Position numbers and translations under genes: made by a program
In this document: positions 53,401 through 62,540 of the stretch, piece by piece
Layout of the letters: every line of letters starts with the position of its first letter
Numbering within the stretch: position 1 is the stretch's first letter
The notes under the pieces: generated by a model
What the model was told of the DNA's origin: nothing
Databases searched by the model: none
What the model saw: the letters and a program-made list of their open reading frames with translations, nothing else
Source of the DNA: Nansenia antarctica
Lineage: Eukaryota; Chordata; Actinopteri; Argentiniformes; Microstomatidae
Length of the DNA: 64,000 nt
Direction of reading: 5' to 3'
Assembly (NCBI GenBank): GCA_963989245.1
Contig: OZ022346.1
Location: 10,116,747-10,180,746 of the forward strand

Positions 53401-56400
53401 AATACAGTACATCTATAGCCCCTCAGGGTTCGACAGTAACACTTGCCCGCTTGCCCGGAGTAAGTAAAATATTTGCCGGGTTTGTTTGCGCAAGCCCGTC
53501 GACGCCGCTGGATCCTGGATATTTTTACCTGTTTGCAGGAAGAACAACAGACGGCGCAGGCGCCAGACTAGACGATCGTGGAGTGAAGATAATTATTAAA
53601 GCGTACGCGATGCGACAGGTGATCGACAGGCGCGTATGCTTTAATAATATCTTCACTCCACGATCTGGACCGGCACTTTTTTTTACTTGCCCCGGGCAAG
53701 CGTTACTGTCGAGCCCTGCCCCTTTCACACATACGCCTTCCCAGTAGATTCCATGCAATTTCCAGGGTCGAAGTATGTCTGAATGCGACTGACCAGGGAA
53801 ATCCACCCGGGCAATTACCCTGGTCCAGACCATGTATAATTACCCTGGTCCAGACCATGTATAATTACCCTGGTCCAGACCATGTATAATTACCCAGGTC
53901 CAGACCATGTATAATTCCATGGAAAGTACTGGGTATGTTTGAACAGAAGCCTGAACATTGCCTGGTCAGTGTCCTTTCACAGCTGTCCTGCATCGCGCCA
54001 CCAGCAGGGCAGAGCGCATAAGAACTGCCCCAGACTCCGAATATCACTACTGCAAAATATAATTCCACAACTGGGGCCTCATTTATAAAGCTTTGCGTAT
54101 AACTGGTGTAAACGGCTTGCGTACCTACGCAAAGCAAGAACATTTACGCACACAACATTCGGATTTATAAAACGGTGAGCACACCAGTGGAATTTGCAAG
54201 TTCTACGCCTGCTTCTCTTTATGAATCACAATCAACTCTAAATGTTGCACACGTGAACAAGTGTCTTGTCCCACCCTTTTTGACGCCCATAGTTGCCTAT
54301 AATAATAATAATACATTTTTATTTGTATAGCACTTTTCCTGCAAACGTTGCATATAAATGGTCAGTCAAACGCCCGACAGAACGCAGAAAAAATTACATT
54401 TCACCCAATCATTCAATTTCCGTTCAACGAACGTTCTCGCCAGACCATAATATATATAATATGTTCCAGACTGCATCGACAACGGACGTGATTCGTCCTA
54501 CTGTTAACCTTATTATTTATGATAATGTCATACAGTGTTTCCCCTATGTTTGCTGCCTTGCGGGGGTGGCATGGACCCCCCCCCCCCAGGGGGTAAGACC
54601 CTGCGACATACCAGCGTCATGTCCAGGGGGTGTACTAACTTGTACATTAAGCCGCCTCACGCTACGTAAACAGGAGATAGGCTCCTGCCCTATGGGCCAT
54701 TAGGCTCGAGAACCATCGGTTCTGGCTACTTACTTACGTGGTCTTGACTACCTGTCCACTTTCTCACCTGGTTCTTGCTCTCTCTCTCTCTGGTGTGCCG
54801 ACACCATCCTGCTCTCTCTCCCTCTCTATCCTCCTCTCTCCCTCTTTTGCTGTCAACCAAAAGGCAAACATAACAACCAGAGTATTTATAATCTAATAAG
54901 AGGTATAAATTGATCCATATCAATTTATAACATGATTATAATTGAATATTGGATTGCTGTGGGCAATGCAGTCAGATAATGTCATTTTGACTACTCTCTC
55001 ACCTGAAAAAAAAATTGTATGTCCAACTATCAAAAACAGACATTTCCAATGCTTCAATCCACTGTCCATGTACTGTAAATATGCCATTATGGTATTACCA
55101 TTAAGCTCAATTCTAGCAGAATAAGAAAGATAGTATATCTACTTTAAGTAAAATAATAAAGTGCATCCAGTTAGCTCTTTAGCTGGCATGTGTGCAGCAG
55201 ACTAGCTCATCTAATCACCTCTTGCTAGTTCTTTGACACTGTTTTACACACCATGGAACTATAATCAGACACTTTCTAGTCACAATAATAACGACCAATT
55301 TGAACCAACTTGCTCTGTTAGAACACTCAGCAATTATATTTGCTAACGTTTCAACTTGCTTACTTTCCATCTGCAGACATCACCCTGCAAAAACTCTCGC
55401 GTCGCGCGCGCAATCTTGTACGCGAGTGTGTCCAGCGCGAAGCGAAGTGTGGAGAGATAGATCTGGCTATGCGAGACTACTGGCAGACTAACGTTACCAA
55501 TGAGCCCATGGGCTTGCCACTTGCCAGATTCGAGTTGGGTGCATTTAAAAAAAGCAGATATTTTAGCCTGCTTGTCAGATGTTTGGTGTCTGTCTGTAAT
55601 AATTCCTCTTTCTTGGGGGGGCCCAACTGTTCCATTGGGGGGGCGGAAACACTGTCATAACATCCAAGTATTGGTAGGCCTATAATATGTATAATAATTA
55701 CAGATCCAATTAAATATGATTCCCGATTAAACTACAACATTTGAGAGGTTGTTTTGTAAAAACAGATACATTGCTTTGTAGTTATTATACTAAATCATTT
55801 CTCTTTTAGATTAGATTAGATTCAACCTTATTGTCATTGAGAAGTACTAAGACAAGGAAACGCAGATGCATTTCATGATCGTCGCCCCAGACTGAGGGCG
55901 ATTGATGGTTATTTTGTCTTTCTGTCATTTTCAAATAATCGCACAACAGTTGTCTCCTTCTCAACAAGCTGCTTGCTGATGGTCTTGTAGCCCATTCCAG
56001 CCTTGTGCAGGTCTACAATCTTGTCCCTGACGTCCTTATACAACTTTTTGGTCTTGCCCATGATGGAGAGGTTAGAATCAGATTGATTGATTCTGTGACT
56101 TGCGTACGTACATTTTCCCACAAATTTGGGATTTATAAAAAAGGAACTTGGCGTGTAACTGTGCGCACCTCTAAGCACACTGGCACCCATGCGTACGCAT
56201 AGAAACTGGAGAAATTAGCAACTGTGACTCCGCTGGCAGAAGGATGAAAGAGGAGAAACGCTTTGAAATGGATACAATTTCCACCGACAGAAGAAATATT
56301 GCCTCACGTATTATGAAGGAGTGCACACAAAGGATACGTGCACACTGCACATATCTTATTCGCCCTTGTCCTGTACACATCACACTACATATATATTTAC

Positions 56401-59400
56401 TGTACATATCATATTGATATTCATGCAAATATATTTACTTTTTACATTCATATTCATTGCACGTAGCGCGAGGTTGACCACCGTCCACATTGACACAGTA
56501 ATGTACCTCTTCATAAGGGTAACATTCCCGATAAGTCCAATGATTGCAATATCCATACAGTGAAGAACATGAACAGGCCCACTGTAGACAACTGACTATC
56601 CCCAAGTACACCCCATCCCCATGTATACGGACGACGAAAACTTTTAAGCGCACAGCCACTTTACTACTGAACTATCTATTATTACTAGTTGCATCACTAG
56701 TGTATCCTGTCTTACCTGTAATATTGTCACCGTTATCTTGTATTATGCCTATTGCCTTATGTCTTGTGCTGCAATGTCAGGAACCGAAGAATTTTACACT
56801 CTTAATGTAACGTCACAATAAACTTGAAACATGCTTGGCTTTTCTACAATGCAGGTTAGATGACGAACTGCATTTCCTTGTGACAACCTTGGTACTTGTC
56901 AATGACAATAAGATTGAATCTAATCTAAAAGTAAAAACATGATTTAAGATAATAAATACAAAGGGAGATATCTGTTTTTGCAAAACAACCCCTCAAATAT
57001 TTTGTACAGTTTAATCGGGAATCATATTTAATTGAATCTGTAATTATTAAACAATACTTGAATGTTATGAAATGTATTATCATCTGTCTACAGTGGGCTT
57101 GTTCATGTTCTTCAATGTATGGACATTGCAATCATTGGATTTATCGGGACGTTACCCACTGAGCACTCAGGAACAGTGAATCGGGAACAGTGCTCAACTT
57201 CAGCCTTGCGCTATGTGCAATGAATATGAATATAAAAAGTACATATATTTGCATGAATATCTATATGATACGAACAAAGATATATGTAGGCTACATTGTG
57301 ATGGGTACAGGACAAGGGAGAATAAGATATGTGCAGTGTGCACGTATATTCTTTGTGTGCACTCACATTTCGGTAATATTTCGATTTATGTTGGTGGAAA
57401 TTGTATCCATTTCAAAGCGTTTCTCCTGTTTCATCCTTCTGCCAGCGGAGTCGCAGTTGACGTTTCTCCAGTTTCTATGCGTACGCATGGATCACAGTGT
57501 GCGTAGCCTAGCGGTGCGCACAGTTTTTATAAATGCCCAAATTGCTGTTGATATATGGCAGATATATATATATACGGTTCTTTGGTGGAAAGGCTTTTTC
57601 TTTTCTTTATTCGCTGTGGTTGCGTTTAGTCACTTCTCCCATTCAGTGTTTGAGGTGTACCAACATTCAAATACGCCTCTCAGATTTCAATGTATGACAC
57701 ATCATTTGAAAGCGTACAATCTGCAGTTTAAGCACATGTAACACACAGAAAAATTACTTTAGCTGCTGGTTGCACATCTGCATTCACCAGCAGTTGTCAC
57801 ATTTATCATATTTTTCAATATAAAACGGAGGTGTGATATGGCAGATATATATATATGGTACATGCCAGTCCCACGTGCCCGTCCCGCTCCAGTTCTGCAT
57901 CCAGTTGAATCCATGTATTGAATGCAATGATTCAAGTAGACAGCGCAACCAGGGAATTGCCGACATGTGTGAAAGGGAGCAACACGGGAATCTACCGGCA
58001 CTTGAATGAATGAATGGTCTTTATTGTCATTGATATAGTACAGGTACCAAACAACGACATTTGGGAGGGGGGGCTCCCCTGGTGCTAGGAAAGAAAAAAA
58101 AAAAAAAAAAAAAGGGAAAGGAGCTGGTTTACACAAATAAAGGCTATGTACACTATCCACTATGCTATACTGTACAAATAAAACACTGTGCTGTACTCTA
58201 TGCTATGCTATACCTATTCTAACCTATTGCTGTATGCTATGCTATACCTATTCTAACATTTCCTATTCTCTGCAACCTTATGTACCCTAGGGTTGTCATA
58301 TTGCACATAGTGTTATTGCACATTCATTTAAAGTGTCGCAGTTTGCAGGCTTGAAATGTACACATTTGTGCCTCAGCACTACACCTGATTTTCAATCCAG
58401 CAGCTGCCATCAATCCGTCCAGACTGTCCAGGGCCCAGAACCTAGGTCTTTTCTGTGTTCAGGGCCTGGATGGCCCTGGGGTAGAAGCTGAGCTTCAGTC
58501 TGTTTGTCCTTGCGAACATGGTCCTGTACCGCCTGTTCGAGGGCAGCCGAGCAAAGTGTTCGTACCCAGGGTGGGATGGGTCTCTGGAGATCTTGGAGGC
58601 CTTCCTGAGGCAGCGTGTGTTGTACAGTTCTTCCAGAGAGGGGAGGGGGGCGCCGGTGATCTTCTGGGCCGTTCTCACGACTCTCTGTAGCGCATTCCTC
58701 TCTGCGGCTGTGCAGCTGGAGAACCAGTTGCAGATGCAGTAGGTGAGGATGCTCTCCACTGCGCAGCGGTAGAAGGCCACCAGCATCTCCTGTCCGATGT
58801 GGTCTTTCCTGAGGACTCTCAGGAAGAAGAGCCGCTGTTGTGCCTTCCACAAAGAGCAGTCTCGCGTAGCTGTTTCCCCTCTCCAGGTGGGATAGAGTGG
58901 AGTGGAGAGTCGTCGCGATGGCGTCCTCTGGGCTCTGTAGGCGAACTGGTATGGATCCAGGTTGGGCGGGAAGCGTGTGACTATGTGGGCCCGGACTAGT
59001 TTCTCGAAGCACTTCATGATGATTGGTGTGAGTGCCACCGGGCGGTAGTCGTTTAGGCAGCTCACCGTGCTTTTCTTCAGGACTGGGATGATAGTTGAGG
59101 TTTTCAGGCAGGGTGGGATGGTGGCCTGGGACAGGGACTGGTTGAAGATGTTGGTGAAAACCCCGGCCAGCTGGTCGGCGCAGTCCCTCAGCACCCGTCC
59201 CAGGACTCCATCCGGCCCTGAGGCTTTCCTGGGGTCCACCGCCTTCAGCACGTGTCTCACTTCATGCTCTGTGAGGGTGAGGCTGCTGAGAGCTGGAGAG
59301 AGTAGTGTTTGTGTTGTGGTTACCTCCGTTCGACCCTCGTCGAACCGGGCGTAGAAGGAGTTCAGCTTTTCCGCCAGCAGGGGGTCGTCCTCTGCGGCTG

Positions 59401-62400
59401 TGAGCCTGTTGGCTCTGAAGTTTGTCATGTGCTGAACCCCCTGCCACACCCGCCTGGAGTCGTTGCTCAGGAAGCATTCCTCAATCTTCTCTCTGTGGTC
59501 TGCCTTGGCCTCCCGGATGCCGTGCTTTAGGTTAGCCCTGGTGGTGCTGTACAGCAGTGTGCCCTTCCCTGCGAAGGCGTTGTCCCTCTCATTGATCAGT
59601 TTTTGGACCTTCCCAGTCATCCATGGCTTCGTGTTGGGGTAGACCCGGACCCGTTTGTCCACGGTGACTGAGTTGGTGCAGTTCACTATGTGGTTCAGAA
59701 CCGACGACGTGAACTGTTCCAGGTCCTCATGCTCATATTCCTGCCATGAGGTGTCATTCAGGCAGATCTGCAGTGGAGCGGACCCTGCTGGCCAGGTTCT
59801 GACAGTCTTAGTGGTGATGGGAGCACTTTTCCTCATGGGAGTGTAGGCTGGGATCAGGAGGATTGACACATGGTCAGACATGCCTAGATGAGCTAGCGCT
59901 CTAGCCTTGTAAGCAAGCTTGATGTTGGTGTATACCTTATCCAGTGTTTTTTCTCCTCTTGTTGCACATTTAACATGCTGATAGAACTTCGGTAGTACTA
60001 CCTTCAGGTCAGCATGATTAAAGTCTCCGGCGATTATATGGACTGCCTGTGGGTCCGCGCTCTGTTCACCACTGATGACGTCATGTAGCCGCGCCAATGC
60101 TAAGCTACCATCCGCGTTTGCCGCAATGTAAACTAGGGATGGACGGTTTTTCGGTTAAACCGAAAACCGGGGTTTATAAAAATAGAAACATCAAAACCGT
60201 CTGAAACCGTTTTTTTTTTTTTTTTTTTTTAGAAGAATAAAATAGAATAAGAATAAAACTGGAACATGTCACATGTTTGTCGTGTGTGAAAATAACAATG
60301 ATACAGTCTGAATCTGCCGCGCAATGAGTGAGAGGTTTGGTCAGTTGTGAAGAATAACTGAGGATTAATATCTAATTGGGATTATATTTAAGGGTAACGA
60401 ATCACTCTATGGGAAAGATAGTTGCCTTCAGTTATTGGTAGATAGGAAAGGTTTTTTACAATTACTCGCTTACATTTAATAAGATCATTTTCGCTGCTCT
60501 CTGTAAAGCGCACCACACTTTTGTGAGAAATGCGCTATAGAAATAAAATGTGATTTGATTTGATATCAATCAATCAATCAAACTTTATTTATGTTCTATA
60601 GCACAAATCATGCATTGAATGTAACTCCAAGTGCAGTATTTACTAAACCACAATATAATAAAACAAGAGCTATACGGATCAAGAGTGTGCACTTTTAGGC
60701 ACTTTTATTTTGATGGGGCATTCTTTGTTGATTGACTTACGACAGTTCAGGACGAGTCAGTCTCGCGGCATGTGGTTTTTATGAAAAGCTTTATGTATGT
60801 TCACTGCATAATTCTAAGTCTAATATTTCAGTGATTATTGAGCAGTATTCAAATATTTAAATACATTGAGCAGCAGCTGAAACTTTGTCTAAGAACCAAG
60901 ATATTGAGAAAGCAGTTCATTCAATGAAGACGCTGTTCCAAGAGATGATCTTCCGTGCAGGCGTGCACCCTGGATCAGCGGAGCTGCTGTGTTAAGTGTT
61001 CATGTGTTTTCATGTATGGTGTAGCTTACAAAAGTCTGCCTTTCCACTTATATTTGTGAAACTAAGTAGCCTAAATGTGTTGCGACTGTGCTTACGGTGT
61101 TTTAATGGTGTTTTCGACATGAGTGTATTGTAGCAGTAGGGCTCAATTATTTGAAATTGGCGCTCTTTTTTTCCTCTTTTTTTTCTTCTTTTTTTTGAAT
61201 TTTATTTTGAATTTTATTTTTTACTGTATTTTTCGGTTAACCGGAAAACCCCGGTTTTACTCTCTGACGGTTTTTCGGTTTCAATAATTGGAATACGTCC
61301 ATCCCTAATGTAAACAGATGTTATGTACACTGCGTTGAATTCCCTCGGGAGGTATGTGGGTCGGCATTTAACAGTCAAGTATTCCAGGTCTGGGGAGCAG
61401 TGGCTACTTACAGTTTTCGTGTTTAAGCACCAGCTGTCCTTCGTAGATATAATGAGGCCGTCTCCTCGCGTCTTCTCACTAAGCAGCGTCCGGTCCGCCC
61501 GGTGTAGGGTCCTTCCTTCTAAGCCTACCGCGGAGTCCAAGATAGTGTCATTTAGCCAGGTTTCTGTGAGAATAATCACACAGCTATCTCCCACAATGTT
61601 ATTAGTAGCGACCTGTAGTCTCAATTCGTCCATCTTGTTAGCCAGAGACCTGACGTTGGATAGGAAAATACTCGGCAAAGCAGGTTTATCCGGATATCTC
61701 TTTAGCCTAGCTAGCAGGCCCCCCCTTCGTCCTCGGCGTTGCTTACGATCACGACGCCGACGTTTGCGCTTGAGTGTTGGGATAGCGTACCATTGTTCAC
61801 CCGGCGACCTAGCGATTTCGAATGGGATTCCCTGTTGTTTCAAGAATTCCGTTGTTACAGTCCTCTCATTTTGCGCACCAACTTCTAGTAAGTCTAGTCT
61901 GCTGTAGGTACTATTTACACAACCGTTCCCTATAAGTACTAAAATAAAAATGTACATACAAATGTACTTAAAAACACTAAAAAACACCAGCGTAGGAGCC
62001 ACTCCGAGCCGCACGTCTGAGCGCGCCGCCATCTTGATATGCTATAATCTTGGCTCATGTGAACGGCGAAAATGCCCGGTCGACACAGATTGGGAAATTA
62101 CAGGGAACTATGTGTGAAAGAGGTTTATCAATCAATCTAGCTGCTGCCAAGCTGCTTCCATATTCATCCCCTCTTCTTTTCCTTTCCCCCTCCCCCCCCC
62201 CTCCCTCAGTGAGCGGTTGGAGGGCTGTTCCAGGAGCCTGATAAAGGAGGATGGTCTGACGGCGGGCCTGGCCTTCCCTACCGGCTGCTCTCTGAACAAC
62301 TGTGCGGCCCACTACACCCCCAACGCCGGGGACACCACGGTGCTGCAGTACGACGACGTCTGCAAGATAGACTTCGGCACGCACATCAACGGTACCTCAC

Positions 62401-62503
62401 ACACACACACACACACACATACATCAACGGTACCTCACACACACACACACACACATCAACGGTACCTCACACAAACACACACACACACACACACATCAAC
62501 GGT

Positions 62504-62540
<37 letters not shown>

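Larger units (their letters stand above)
58003..62040 (-). mobile_element. Nearly full-length Rex1/CR1-like LINE, split by a hAT
   Basis: The 3' end is at the left (GAATGAATGGTCTTTATTGT tail and 3'UTR shared with 25.7 and 27.3 kb); the 5' end near 62040 has AAGATGGCGGC just before the ORF start. The endonuclease N-terminal half is at 61308-62032, the rest plus RT at 58442-60133. The ORF is interrupted only by the hAT at 60134-61307, and the RT catalytic core is deleted. It sits antisense in metap2 intron 5, ending about 170 bases before exon 6. Confidence 0.92.
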
